Of a stretch of DNA of 64,000 bases, positions 46,831 to 59,034 are shown piece after piece. Made by a program: the position numbers and the translations under genes. The notes below the pieces were generated by a model. That model was not told where the DNA came from and did not search any database. It was given only the letters and a program-made list of their open reading frames with translations. This DNA is from Nereocystis luetkeana (Eukaryota > Sar > Phaeophyceae > Laminariales > Laminariaceae): contig JARUPZ010000036.1 in NCBI GenBank assembly GCA_031213475.1, positions 1,984,001 through 2,048,000 on the forward strand. Reading direction: 5' to 3'. Every line of letters begins with the position of its first letter. Within the stretch, counting starts at the first letter, position 1.

Positions 46831-49247
46831 CTCCCCTCATGTTTGCCGTGAACTAAGCCGAACTGGATTGCTTGCGCAATCTCCACTTAATAACCCCACC
46901 CCCTAACTATGCTGGCCAAATATGCCCAAACTGGGTTTGCTCGGGACCAGGCCGCTGGAGATGGTCATGATCGACGTGTCTCACCACGTTGAAGAGGTGC
47001 GAATGGGTCCGTGTTCGCGGGGTAGGAAGGTGTGCAGTCTTGGCGGCTAGGACTGGGATCGTTATAAACGTCCCACAGGTCGCGATCTATCTATCTACAA
47101 ATGAGCCATGATCTAAATCCTCTAGATCCCCCACACACCGCTATAAGATGTTGCGTAGGATCTGTAATCCCAGTGCAAGATGCAACCCAGGAAGCAATGT
47201 CCTAGATAATCCAGATTAAGAGGCTCCAACCTGGAAATATGAGCTACAGTAGATCACACAAATCAGGAATAGATTCGCCTTAAAATATCTGGATCATGGA
47301 GCGGGAATGATCTGTAGATGACCTGGAGAAGATCTGTCCGGTATAGAAACAAGTTGTTAGCGGTGTGGGTCGGGGCACGCGCTAGAAATTAACGAGTCGA
47401 GCTAGGGAAGGAGTTTGCACTTTTTTGTAGGCCAGTCATTTCCCATTGACGGGAGTTTCCTCAACTATTGTACACTGAGGAGCTACGCATTGAAGTTGGA
47501 CTCGATGTGTATTTATTTCGCCATCTGTATAAAAAACCCATGGGACTCTGGATCGGGGCTTACTGTAGCTTTTCCAACTTCTCCTAGAGTCGGTCGCTGA
47601 CTGAGGTATACATATATCTTTAGTTTATAACAAAGTCTGTTGGGTGACGTATGTACAGTTCCCCAAGCAATAGCGGTCCCATGAACTTTAGGTGCCAACC
47701 AGATAAATCGGCACTCGTGTCTAACCATGCCCTTTGCAACCGTAATTCTTGCAGGTTATGAGCCTCGACACGCGTTGTTTTTTTCCACCCGACCATATTT
47801 TGGGGACCACCTACTTGGAATTAGAGCTTGAGTTTTTATGTTTATGTTTAAGTTTTTGTCGCAGTAAGACCAAGGTCAACCTCATTCGGACCTCGAGCTA
47901 GCGACACCTAAAACAATGGTTGGTAACTTTTGGTGTTCTCGCCCGTGTACGAGCAACGTTAGCGCCCAGCACTACGGGTAGGTCCATGCTGGACCCCTGC
48001 CGCACGTGCGACTCCTACCTGGTAGCATTGCATCTAGGACACCAAATCGTATTTCCTCCCATTCACGCGAGTGGCCGTCTCAGTGGGAAGTTTGAGGACT
48101 AGCGCCGTCAAAAGCGTGCGTGTACTCTTGATAAGTACCCTATACTGCTAGCATGCCGTTTCACTTGCGCTTAGCATAGCTTTTCCCGCCTCGTATGCTC
48201 ACCCCCACACGTTGTTTTTGTCGTGGCTATTGATAGCTGCCACGGTTTTGCGGCTGGTTGGTGGTCATCGCGGTTGGTACATGCTCTTGCGATTTCTTCG
48301 CGCTTTATCCCCTAAGTCGCTATACACGTACGGTTTTGCGGGTCGCGGGGGGGGGGGGGGGCTAGTGGCGTCATGAATGACCGTAGTCGTTTGACCCTCG
48401 CTTCCAATAATGCCAGGTGGAGGGGTGAGAGGGGGGGCGCACTTCTTTGTTGCTTGCCTCAGTCATTTGACCATTCATTGGCTATGCATCCCTTTCGAGA
48501 TGGGGCGGAGCGGCATGGGGGGGGTGTATTCATGTCATGGACTATGACCACATAGACCCCCGCATCCCTACACTCCCGGGACGGAGCATGAGAGAGAGAG
48601 GGGGGGGGGCATATATGATAACTATATAAATAGTGGTCACCAAAGACAATATAAGCAGACGAAGGCCGTAAGCAGGATTGTTTCTCCCAAAGCGTCTCCA
48701 ATACGTGTGTGTGGCTGATGGGGACTCTTCCTGCGTCCTAATGGCGAGAACACGGCCTTGGTGAGTGATTAATTCAGGTACACCCCGGGTTTTGGTTTGT
48801 GGTGTGGCCAGTCGAGCCTAGTACCCCACCATAGCACCGGTACCCAATGTAACTTTAAGCGACCCCCACCAGGGGTGGGAATGACTTGGCCCAGCCTCGA
48901 AAAAACGGTTGATGGTTTTGATGGTTATGGTATCATTACACTAACTCGCTTCCTTGATATCTAGCCCGTTGGTTGTAAAAAAAACAGGCAATATCCCCCG
49001 ACACACCCGGAAGAAAAGCAAACAAGGCACAGAAAATCAGGCCTAGCTTCTTCAAGATGGTTGAAATAACCTTGACTTCAAATAATAGGTTCACCGTCCC
49101 ATCTCCCTCCCTCATTCCCCCCTATGTTCATACGACTACGGCTATCCATGATAACGAGTACGCCCCCCCCCCCCCCCCCCCTTCCCTTCCCCCCCTCCCC
49201 TTCCCCCTTTCCCGCTCGCCCACCACGACCGAACGGGCCACACCCAG

Positions 49248-49361
49248 CTTGGAGTGTGCACCGCGGACAGCAGGTTGGGATTGAGCGCCGGGGAATACAT
49301 TGATCGCTTCTTCGAGGAGCCGAAGAAGCATTGCGTGGGATACGGCAACCTGGAGCTTTAG
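49248..49361 (+). CDS. Copy 2, exon 7
   Basis: In frame to TAG; changes relative to copy 1 are mostly silent, with Ser to Ala and Gly to Glu replacements. A C-rich tract precedes the CACACCCAG acceptor. Confidence 0.6.
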   Translation, partial: LGVCTADSRLGLSAGEYIDRFFEEPKKHCVGYGNLEL

Positions 49362-49869
49362 TGTATATACCTGGTACAGCCCTTGCCAGCAGCGGGCTTC
49401 TTGTGATTAGAGTTGAAGAAGTTTGGCCGTAGGACGGGGGGGGGGGGGGGGGAGAAGGGGCGGCCCCTGTTGGCACGTCTTATAGTCTAGGAGGCTGATG
49501 AGGGTAAACCTTTTCCTGCGAGTTGAGATCTCTGGAAAATAAAATTGATGTTCGTCGTTCAAGCTCGACGGACGTTTTCTACAATACATATACCAACAGC
49601 ATGATTGCACGAGTACACGCTCTAGAATCAAGACTGCTGGTCGTCGTTCACCCACGACGGAGCCAGCTACAAGAACGTGAGTGGACGACTACGAGCTACT
49701 ACGACGTCTAGTAATCATGCAAAAATAGGCAACGCGGCCGCCAATAGCGATCGCCACCCTGCTGTGTCGAGAATTTTCAAGGCCACTATAACAGCGGCAG
49801 CCGACGGGCCAAACTGCCTGTCGCTGCTCGTCGTGATTTACGGTCAAGTCACGACGAAGACAGGTAGCT

Positions 49870-50545
49870 TCAACCTACAACTGTAAGCCTTGGCATTGCC
49901 CGAGCAACGGCAAAAAAGCCAGGTAGCCTAATCTACTTCTATAAGCCTTGGCATTGCCCGAGCTACGACCAAAGAGACAGGTCGCCTGACCTATTGCTTG
50001 TCTTGGTATTGCCCGAGCAATGCCAAAAGAGATAGGGTAGTCTTACCTACTGCTGTAAGCCTTGGTATTGCCCGAGAGCCGACTAAAGAGACAGGTAGCC
50101 TTGGTGTTGCTCGGGAGCAACGACAAAATAGACAGGTAGTCTAACCTACGGCTGTAAGCCTTGGTATTGCCCGAGAGTAACCACAAAAGAGACAGGTAGT
50201 CTATCCAACAGCTGTAAGCCTTGGCATTACCCGAACAACAACCAAAGAGACAACGTAGTCTATCATATTGCTGTAAGCCTTGGTACTGCCCGAGCAACAA
50301 CAAAAGAGACGAGGTAGTCTAACTACCACTGTAAGCCTTGGTATTGCCCGAGCAACGACAAATATGAGGCAATAGCCGACCGACTGTTTCTACCTACCGC
50401 TATAAGTCTTGATATTTGCCAAGCAACGACAACACCAAGGGTAGTCTTAACCCACTGCTAAGAGCCTTGGAATTGCCCGAGCAACGACAAAGAAGACAGC
50501 TAGCCGACCGACTGCATACCTATCGCCGTAAGTCTTCGAATCGCA
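49870..50545 (+). repeat. Minisatellite, period near 57 bp, unit 2
   Basis: About 11 degenerate copies of the motif at 27780-28625. It ends at the left edge of the retrotransposon remnant. Confidence 0.85.
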
Positions 50546-50864
50546 ACCGAACCTATCGTGCCGCGCAAGCGGTCCGCGACACACCGAGCACCCAGCTCGA
50601 CGCCCGAGAAGCTACGATGGGGGGCTCCAACAACAGCGGGGAAACCTCGTCAACATCACGAAGGGCCTCAAACTCAAGTTCAGCGACAAAACCCCGCAGA
50701 CTTCAAGGACTGGCGGAAGGAGATCTGCCTCATCCTGAGCATTAACCACAAGGACCTCGTCGGCATCATGAAGGGGAATCGCAGGCCAGGGGGGATCATC
50801 ACTCCAACCGATGAATCAGTGACTGCAACCCACACTCTTGAACAAACCCAAGCTACGTACATGA

Positions 50865-51035
50865 CAAGGCTTCACAGAACCTCTACACCATCATGTAATG
50901 GCTGACTGAGAAGCCGGCACACCTTCTGGTCCTCAAACTCGAAATACACGACAAGGCTTCACAGAACCTCTACGCCATCTTGTAATGGCTGACCGAGAAG
51001 CCGGCACACCTTCTGGTCCTCAAACTCGAAAATGA
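50865..51035 (+). repeat. Tandem duplication of about 87 bp inside gag
   Basis: ACAAGGCTTCACAGAACCTC to TCTGGTCCTCAAACTCGAAA occurs twice in a row with few changes. Each copy carries an in-frame stop (ATG TAA or TTG TAA), so the element is inactive here. Confidence 0.8.
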
Positions 51036-51549
51036 GACGGGGATTGGAGTTAACGGACAGGAGGTTTGGCAGGAGTTGGAATCCATGTTCCTGGAGACCA
51101 CATATAAGGTCGTCCGCGCCAAGCTTGCAGAACTAGCGGCGCCTTCCATGAAACCCGGCCAAGACCCAGACGGCTATTTCATGGAAGCCAAATTCAAACG
51201 TAATGAGATGACGGGGATGGGAGAACCGGTGACCGACCGACGCTATACGGATATCCTAGTCCAAGGGTTCACGGACGAGTACGATGCCGTCAAGTTTCAG
51301 ATTTATCGGGACTCATCGTTCGGCCTCGACGACCTACAGAAACCATGCGCAATCTGTAGCACGACCGCCACAGCGAAGCCAGCCAGACGATCACCGGGCG
51401 CGGCGCTGCGATGTCAACATATTCAATCACTTGCTGTAACCGCAACTGCGATCAGCACGCCCCACTTGGCGTCACAATGTACGCTGAATCGTATGTATGC
51501 CACCATTGCAACAAGCAGGGGCACTACAAGGGTAATTGCCCTGAACTAG
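51000..51549 (+). pseudogene. Gag-like region of Copia-type element
   Basis: Reads WQELESMFLETTYKVVRAKL, then DPDGYFMEAKFKRNEM and YTDILVQGFTDEYDAVKF, the pattern of the UBN2-type gag domain of Copia elements (nucleocapsid precursor that packages element RNA). The upstream frame has FKDWRKEICLILSINHKDL, the usual start of that domain. The frame shifts at the zinc-knuckle part. Confidence 0.65.
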
Positions 51550-52058
51550 CGAATGGCAAGGGCAAGCTTGAGAGGAACGAGAAACACTTCGGAGGACAGG
51601 GTGGAGCTGGAGGTGGTTCTAGGCAGACGTGGTGCTCATTCCACAACACGACGACGCGCTCCGACTCCGAATGCTATACACAAGGGGCACCGCGCCGACA
51701 GCAGGGTAGCACCTGCATATTTTGGTCGACCCAGCGCAACAGTCCTCATCTTCCTGACGGGGACGGCAAGACATCGGAGCTCAACTTCGGTGACGACTTC
51801 GAGGGGGGTTTCCTGGTCACGAGCACTACTGTAGCACGGACCTTTCTACCCAACGGCCTAGAACAAGCGATACCGGTGGACCTCTACACTACAGATGTCG
51901 CGCCCTCAACGTTCCGAGGACTCCTTCGGACAGCAACCATCATCATCATTACTGAGACGGGCATCATCACGTTTATTCGAGATCTGTGGGAGCTACTCAA
52001 TCATGGGGCCACACTTGACAAAGAGAAGCCACTGACAACGAAGGGTTCGCGTCCGTGA
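51411..52058 (+). pseudogene. Zinc knuckle and following linker
   Basis: CHHCNKQGHYKGNC is a Cys-x2-Cys-x4-His-x4-Cys knuckle, as used by retroelement nucleocapsid to bind RNA. It is followed by a Lys/Gly-rich linker and poorly recognised text. A different frame from the upstream gag shows a frameshift. Confidence 0.7.
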
Positions 52059-52455
52059 TCTTGACCAGCGGGCGGACGTTTCAGCCCAACAGCAAGAAAA
52101 TAACGACGATGCTGGTGGACAGCGGCGCGGGATTGGAGGAACGCCTGATGAACCCCATGCCGCTGAACGTGCCTAAGACGATCATCACCGCCGGTAATAG
52201 GCAAACTGCTCGGGACCATGACTGGTACCATCTACGGGATTATCACCAACAAAAGTGGTCGGGCGCATCGAACACACTTTCCCAGCAGAATCGTGTTAGG
52301 CCTGGGACGGCACACCTTCTCTCCCACGATAGCAGTGGAGCGGGGCATCACCAACACGCTCGTGGCTGGGAACCCCCACCCGAGGAAAGGCGACGTGGTG
52401 GTACAGCTGGAGCAGCAACCGGGGGGGCGAAGGGTCACTACTTGTTCAGGGTGAA
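52055..52455 (+). pseudogene. Retropepsin-like protease remnant
   Basis: TTMLVDSGAG near 52110-52140 is an aspartic protease active-site motif (Asp-Ser-Gly). After a frameshift, another frame reads GRAHRTHFPSRIVLGLGRHT. The family cleaves the Gag-Pol polyprotein. The element is broken here. Confidence 0.6.
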
Positions 52456-52924
52456 TCTAGGCGCAAAAAGCAGCGTGATCAAGGCATCCCCAACGCCGGC
52501 TGTAGCCCTGACTGCATCGTCCCAACGGAATGGGGTCTCCGTGCCGGACAGACAGACGCTAGAAATACTGCTCATTTGGAAAACAACAAGAATACGCCGG
52601 AGGAGGCCACTGTCGCCGAGACGGAACGCCAACGTGCGAAAATCCAGGACGTCCCGCAGCAGCACGCGAGCAACCCGTTGGAGGAGGACAAGCCATCGAC
52701 AACAGCCGGAGTGTCATCAACGGCAACTGGAGTATCCTCACCAGAGGTAGGGGCGTCATCACTAGGGGCTTACGAATTTTCTCCAGGGACTGGAGCGTCA
52801 TCACCAGGGACTGGAGATTCCTCATCAGGCACCGACTCACGATCATCAGAGATTGGAACCCTATTACTGCAAGAGGCTGGAGTGTCATCTTCAGCAGTTA
52901 CATCTTCTGTTTCGCCCGGGGTCG

Positions 52925-53935
52925 CATCTGTGGCTGAGGCGTTCTACGATAGAGGTTCACCCTAAATTTTCTGAGGCTCCTCACTTAAGGAGCTCCATAC
53001 CTCTTCCTAAAAACTGACTTCAGCAAAAGTCAAAATGCATCGCAGCGAATAACCCCATGGCCCGAGTCTACAAAACGTTTTTTTTCGAAATCAAGATGGA
53101 CACTCCGACGATTTGGGGTCAAGGAACCCCGTCTTTCAGAAACAAAAAAGCGGAAATGTGCTACCTCTATCGTAGAACGGGTCGGCTTCACCCGGGGTCG
53201 CACTTTCTGCGAATTCTGGGGTCGTTAGGGATACACCGCATCACGAGGTCGTCATTATGAAACCCAAAGTAATCATCGGAGAGATCTTCGACAGCACGCA
53301 CGTCAAGGAATCTTCGGAGGCAGACCCTCCGGCCACGTGCGTGGATTTCGCCCACACCGGTATAGGCCCATTTAGGGTCTCGGAGGAGGAAAACAGGGTG
53401 CTCGAAATCTCCAGCAAAGCCCTAATATACAACATCCACTCTCCGGACCAGCATCGTCCGGGATCATCGGAGCATCCGCATCTGAGATCATCGGAGCATC
53501 AGCGTCTATGATCACGGTATCTGCATCATATGGGGTCGTTGGGTTAGTATCATCTGGCACCACCGGAGCGTCAGCTTGGTCATCATGGCCAGAGGTCGAC
53601 GGACCGACACCTCCTGCGTTGCCAGGGGTCGCGCAAGGTCATTGTGAGCTGTGCCTGACTTGCGCCTCCACACGAGCCGAGTTCAGTAGAGGCGTTCTAC
53701 GGCAGAGGTTCATCCTATTTTTTCTGAGGCTCCTCACTTAAGGATCTCCCTACCTCGCCCGAAGACTGACTCCAGGAAAAAACAAATTGCATCCCGATGA
53801 ATAATTCCATGGCCCAGGTATACCGAAACATCATTGCTCGAAACAAGATTGAGATTCCGACGTTTTTGGGTTAAGGAACCCTGTCATTTAGAAAACGTTT
53901 TTGCGGAAATGTTACCTCTATCGGGGAACGCGTCA
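52925..53935 (+). repeat. Direct repeat pair within the remnant, spacing about 750 bp
   Basis: 52925-53185 and 53680-53935 share GAGGCGTTCTACG-AGAGGTTCA, TTTCTGAGGCTCCTCACTTA, CCATGGCCC and GCGGAAATGT-CTACCTCTATCG. The intervening text is Ser/Thr-rich. Confidence 0.65.
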
Positions 53936-53982
53936 GAACAGAAATCGACCGCTTGCTATAGGAGATTTAGACGCTCATAATA

Positions 53983-54261
53983 GTGGAAGGGCAATCGCAG
54001 ACAAACCCCGCGGAGAGGTCTGCGGGTTCAACACAGGACGACAGAGAACCACTCACGACATCTACACCCCCGCCGAACACAATGGAAACGGAGAGTCCAC
54101 TTTTCAGTATTGATGATCTCCTAGGCATGTGTGACGCAGAGGCAGCGCAAGAAATACATGGAAAGCGGTCAGTCACGACGATAAGTCCGACTAAACCTCC
54201 AGGGGAACCCCCTACAATGATTCGGTTTGGAGGTCCTGCTCGATATCGAGGCATCTATTAA
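53983..54261 (+). CDS. Unrecognised open frame at the end of the remnant
   Basis: About 92 codons with FSIDDLLGMCDAEAAQEIHG and SPTKPPGEPPTMIRFGGPAR. Acidic and Pro-rich text with no family recognised. It may belong to the retroelement or to a neighbouring host exon. Confidence 0.2.
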   Translation: MEGQSQTNPAERSAGSTQDDREPLTTSTPPPNTMETESPLFSIDDLLGMCDAEAAQEIHGKRSVTTISPTKPPGEPPTMIRFGGPARYRGIY

Positions 54262-54878
54262 TTATATATGGACAGCGTGATGCTCAATTTATAACTTCAT
54301 CATAGTATTGCCTCTAATACCAACTTGTTTAAATAGTATATACCTCACGTACTTCAAACTCAACTTTTGTAAGCTCCCTTCGTGCAACGTGAAAAAAATG
54401 AATCTCTCACATACTCCGAAATCACCTTTTGCAAGCTACCTTCGTGCAACGTTCCAAGATATTGTCCTTTGCGACGCCATTTTCGAAACACGCACGTGTT
54501 CTTGCCGTCCTGTGCTTTGAACATCCGGTCCTCGTCATCCACCGTCGCTTCACCCGAAGTCCACCGAAATAAGAGTCTTTCGAGCTACCGAGGGGTTCAC
54601 GCAATCCTCTCTGTCGTCTTTTGTACACTACATACGCCGCGCTGTGGACTACTGCAGACAACAAAGCAGTACCTTCCTATATAAGCCCTGCAACAACACC
54701 CAATTTCCAAATAATCCGCCCTATCTCCTTCCACGGCAGCACACTGCTGTACACACACAATCATGCACGCTTGACACGAGAAGGTATCTGTTTGTCTCGC
54801 CGCGTTGTTGGCCGATATCGTACTTTGCCGTTACGTATCAAAAACCCGCCGCAATTGGTATTATTTAACCAACCGACT

Positions 54879-55304
54879 TCACCTCCTGTATAGAGAGGAT
54901 GAGGAGCGACGCTGGCTACACCGCGCTGTTGGTGGCCCGTGGCGATGATGATGAGTTTCGTCGCGAAGACCTTGCCCCGAGCTAACCCAACGCAACTGCA
55001 TACAGCAGCGGAAGGAAGAAGCCTGCCTGCAGTACCTGTGGTGAGACAACACAAACCGCCTACACGGTGCGAAAGACGTTGGCTCTCCTAGCAGGAGCGG
55101 AGGTATGACGCGTATGCGCGATTCGTTTGTCATCCTCCGTTGGTACACGTTTGCTCGTGCCGGCTTTTGATCCCCGTCGATTTGTACCACTCGGCTTACG
55201 CTGCTGCTGCTGTTGCTCCTCCTTCTGTTGTTTCGCCATCGTATGATGCTGTTGTTGGCACTCTGCTCGAGCTCCACTACTACTTTAATACCAGTAAGAA
55301 TCAC
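54879..55304 (-). CDS. Hypothetical minus-strand frame, unit 2 partner of 29854-30258
   Basis: 141 codons open, with SANNSIIRWRN, LLGEPTSFAPCRRFVLSHH and RQASSFRCCMQL shared with the unit 1 frame. Not recognised. Confidence 0.25.
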   Translation of the reverse strand: MILTGIKVVVELEQSANNSIIRWRNNRRRSNSSSSVSRVVQIDGDQKPARANVYQRRMTNESRIRVIPPLLLGEPTSFAPCRRFVLSHHRYCRQASSFRCCMQLRWVSSGQGLRDETHHHRHGPPTARCSQRRSSSSLYRR

Positions 55305-55429
55305 GATGATCCAAAACAGCTTTTCACGACGTCAAAACTCGCCCTATATAACCTGTGCAGCAGCCGGTTTGACGGTTTTTGGGGGTTGTACCGACATTGC
55401 TCGCGGCTCGAAAGCGTTCGAATTCTCCG

Positions 55430-56525
55430 TATTATACTCGATACTCTGAGCATACTCGGAGTATACTCGGAGTATCCAGTAATTATTGTACTCCGAGTAC
55501 TCCGAGTCTTAGAGTACTGGTGGCCTAAATACTCGGAGTACTTGGAGTATGAGCAATACTGAAGGGTCACAACCTCCGAGTACTGGGAGTATGAGCAGTA
55601 CTTATACTCGAGTACAAGCAGTATCCTGTGTACAAACATCTCAATTACTCGGGGTACTCCGAGTATCGCGAGTATTGAACCCAGGAATACTTCATCATCC
55701 GAGTAAAAAACTACGAGTAATACTCTAACCCGGAGTACCTTGGACTATAAAACCCTGAAATACTTCGAGTAATACTCCTCGGGATACGAAACCCTGAAAT
55801 ATTCCGAGTATTAAAGGTTTTGCAGTACGAAATGCCCAAGTACTCCAAGTACTTAAAGTAGGAGCAGTACAAGATCCCCAAATACTTCAAGTACAACGAG
55901 TATTCCAGAGTAATGAACCCCAAAAACTCGGAGTACAGCAGCATTTCAGAGTAAACAGACAAAACGGAAAAATGGGAACGAAACAAAAAATGGGAACGGA
56001 CGTTTTTTTTTAGAAAGCAAACCAATTGTGTACAACTCGAAGAAAAAAAGTTGACAGTCCTGTGGGGCTGTACAGCAGGCTTCGAATGAGCTGTCGCTCA
56101 GGCTGGAAGTCCTCGGCATCGCCGCGGTAGCCAGCTGTTAGAGAAATCACAATAGAGCCAGCGTATATCGCTTTTTGCGCCCACCCGAAGGCATGAGATG
56201 GAGCATGACCGTTCTGACGAGCTCCTCTCACAGGGCTGGCCAAGGGGTTTCGCAGGATCATTTTGGTTCTCTGATACACCACATGGTTCTGGAGATACGG
56301 CTTGGTTCTCATTTTAGGCTTCGTTCCCATTTTTCCGATTTGTCTGTTAGTATCGAATCCCAAAATACTCCGAGTACAAGCAGTATTGAGAGTGATCATA
56401 CCCGAAATACTTTGAATACGAGCAGTATCCCGGAGTATCGAGCCCTGAAATACTCCGAGTACACGAAGTACCTGAATTACTTCATCTCCGATACCCGTTA
56501 CTTTACTCCAAGATACTCGGAGCAT
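55430..56525. repeat. ACTCCGAGTA array, unit 2 (interrupted by a TIR element)
   Basis: Homologous to 31610-32290, with the same unit order, split by the insertion at 55954-56348. Confidence 0.8.
55954..56348. mobile_element. 395-bp TIR element with 4-bp target duplication and empty site
   Basis: Terminal inverted repeats of 29 bp (one mismatch) start AACAGACAAA and continue GGAAAAATGGGAACGAA. AGTA flanks both ends (55950-55953 and 56349-56352). The paralogous array in unit 1 has a single AGTA at 32112-32115 in otherwise matching sequence, which is the empty site. There is no transposase frame, so it is non-autonomous. Confidence 0.9.
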
Positions 56526-57399
56526 CTATCTGCACCTTCTCATGTTGATACCATACGAGCATCGTCTGGCCTTTGCTCAGGACGACCCAATCCGGCACAC
56601 TCTTCTGGCCATAACCACCATAATTACAGCCGTTCTTCGTGCAGATACGTCTCGTACGGCATTCACATTTTACGTTACCACTGCTGCTGCCGTCTCCATC
56701 ATCCTCGTGTTTGCGATGAAGTAAGTTCGACATCGTTTTCATTTCATTATCCTACCAGCACGGTCGTCTGACCTCTGCTCTGACACCTCGATTTAACACA
56801 CCTCATCCTCTCGATCAAGTGATAATATTGACGACCGTTCATTCGGATATTTTGTCGTCCGATCCTGCGGGCACTCCTTGCACCCGTGGCAGTAGGATAT
56901 TTAGTACTACTCACACTCGCACTTACTCGCAACATTCAGGCAGTAGTTCGAGGTTTGAAGTTGAGTATTGCTCACACTCCCAGTCACTCGCAATGTTGAG
57001 GCCGCAAGCACCCTACCTAATAGTCTCAGCATTCAGAGTACGAAATTTGCTCGATATGGAAACAGTGGATACTCCGAGTGCGGTCCCTCTGCTGTGCGTT
57101 TATCGTATCACCCGCAGAGTGTATTGTATCGTACTGCTGCAACCAACGACTAATAAAGTTGCAGTATGAGATTCCAGAGAGGGAGCAAGCAACATCAAAA
57201 ATATATTCCACAAATCATAATGTTAACGCTTATTGAGGTCCTACATAAATTGACTTACAAGGTGGTTTTCATTATTTTAAAGCCCGGGGCCACAATTAAT
57301 GTCCATCCTGTGTACGTATTGGCTCACCCATTATAGCTCCTATATCATCTACAGGAATCTGGCCCGACCGCCGTGGGGGCGGGAGGACCTTTTATTGCC

Positions 57400-58960
57400 T
57401 AGTATTGTATACTGATCATCATGTATGTCGTGGGAGCCAGGCGACGGAAGGAGGGCCAACAGCGAGACGATGGCGGGCAGGTTCTACCGCACTATGCCGG
57501 ATGAGCAGCGCCGTTTTCAGGGAATTTACCTCAAGATGTCGAAGCAGCAGCAGCACCGTCAGATGCGGAGAACGAGCCGAGCAAGGATCGGCAATAAAGC
57601 AAACAATTAACATGAATAGTACCAAGAAGAGCACGACGGACCGATTATTACAACTGTTTGCGGCCGACCCTCACGATCTGGGGTTTCTACTGGACAACGG
57701 GAAATCTGAGGCTGGGCGCGGGCCAACTCTGCTACAAAGCCATAGTGAGAAGAGTACGACGGGTTGATTTACCGCGGTACGGCAGTAGATATATCTACCA
57801 GCGACTCGAGCTTGTCAGCACGCTCGTTTTGTTGTTGTTACACGGGGAGGGAGGGTACTATAGAAGCACCACGGCCCGTAAAATTGCCGCACGGTTTACG
57901 TCTGTCTGTCTGTTTCAGGATGCATGTCTGTGCAGAATCACCGTCGTCATAGCAACAGCACGTAGCTGTAGCATGGTCGGGAATCCAATCCACTCATCGA
58001 GTACCTGATATCACTCACGTACTACCCGAATCGAGGAGAGAGCGTCGGTGACTACCGCAGTAGTACGACAGTAAGTAGCACTTTTTTCGGAGTAGTAGCA
58101 GCAGCAGTAGATAGATTGATACTTACCAGGGCATGTTATAGATCGGGAACATACAGGTCATGAGGTCTAGGGTCAGGATGAGGCAAGCAGCTCAGGCATG
58201 AGCCAATTCGAAGGATCGTCGTTTTCAGTCCGCATCAGATGGAGTAGGATTACAACAACACTTGCCTTCAATATGCAAATAATAGACAACACAACAAGAC
58301 CAACCTCAAGTAAGTCTGGCCACGATCCAACCGAGTCGAGACGTGCTCGCACGTGTTCCAGAGAGGTAGAGCGTGCTTCTGACGCTAGGGAGAAGGTCTC
58401 CCAGGTATGTACATGGCAAACGGATGCTTTGTGCCCAGGTCGATAGCGATGACCAAGGTAACATGTAGGACCACCGAGAGGAGGAGTAGTAGGAGTGGCA
58501 ATCCACAAATTGGGGAGGGGCCGTAAATGACGCGGCCCCTGCTGATACCAAAACGCAAGTCGTATATAGTAACTCCTGAAACGGTCCTAAACCCTATGTC
58601 GCTGCACACGACACATGCTTATGCTACCTGCATCAAGGAGAAAGTGTCCGTGGTGATAAATAATATTTTAATGAAAGCAGTAGAAGGTCTACAGTAGCTC
58701 GCAGCTAAATAATAGGGTTGTGGGAGTGGCGCGCCACACCACGCACAACGTTACTCACGAAATTCCCCACGGATCACCTAACCTCTTTTAATAAACATTT
58801 CCTCACGGCACAATATCTTTATTGGAGCGAAAGCTTACATTATCTCACCGAACAAGCCTAACCGCGGTTCAGGCACTTGGCCTCTCTCTAATATCATACA
58901 CCAGCCACAAGCCAATCAAGACCCTCAGATTTGCTCCCGTGATAGAACTACATACTTAGA
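57400..58960. other. No gene recognised
   Basis: Frames at 57425-57610 (RFYRTMPDEQRRFQGIYLKM) and 57614-57767 (TTDRLLQLFAADPHDLGFLL) read somewhat like protein but lie in different frames with no joining signal I could confirm. 58690-58870 is homologous to 35860-36000 of unit 1. Confidence 0.35.
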
Positions 58961-59034
58961 TCACAACCCCTGAGCGTGCTCGGTTGTTGCATCCCTGGCC
59001 TCTCAGAGCTCCCACTTCCAAACCGCCTCCTTTC

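Larger units (their letters stand above)
38617..49361 (+). pseudogene. Glycosyltransferase-like gene copy 2, probably decaying
   Basis: All seven exons of copy 1 have counterparts in order: 38617-38865, 39886-40141, 41232-41443, 42021-42347, 44038 to about 44578, 45473-45636 and 49248-49361. Three defects argue against normal function. ACGT is duplicated at 40023-40030, shifting exon 2 into a stop. The exon 2 donor is GC instead of GT. A deletion of about 16 bp after codons for CPLE removes the exon 5 donor. The other exons keep frame and length, so decay is recent, or a shortened product from exon 1 and part of exon 2 could still be made. The start, signal peptide and promoter are intact. 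Confidence 0.7.
50560..54250 (+). mobile_element. Decayed Copia-type LTR retrotransposon remnant
   Basis: Gag-like text, a CCHC zinc knuckle and a retropepsin motif occur in order on one strand, then Ser/Thr-rich low-complexity text. I found no integrase, reverse transcriptase or RNase H. A segment of about 250 bp is directly repeated at 52925-53185 and 53680-53935 (CTGAGGCTCCTCACTTAAGG in both), too far inside to be clear LTRs. The remnant sits between the minisatellite and the tract that in unit 1 follows the (TAC)n array, so it inserted into unit 2 only or was replaced in unit 1. Confidence 0.65.
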
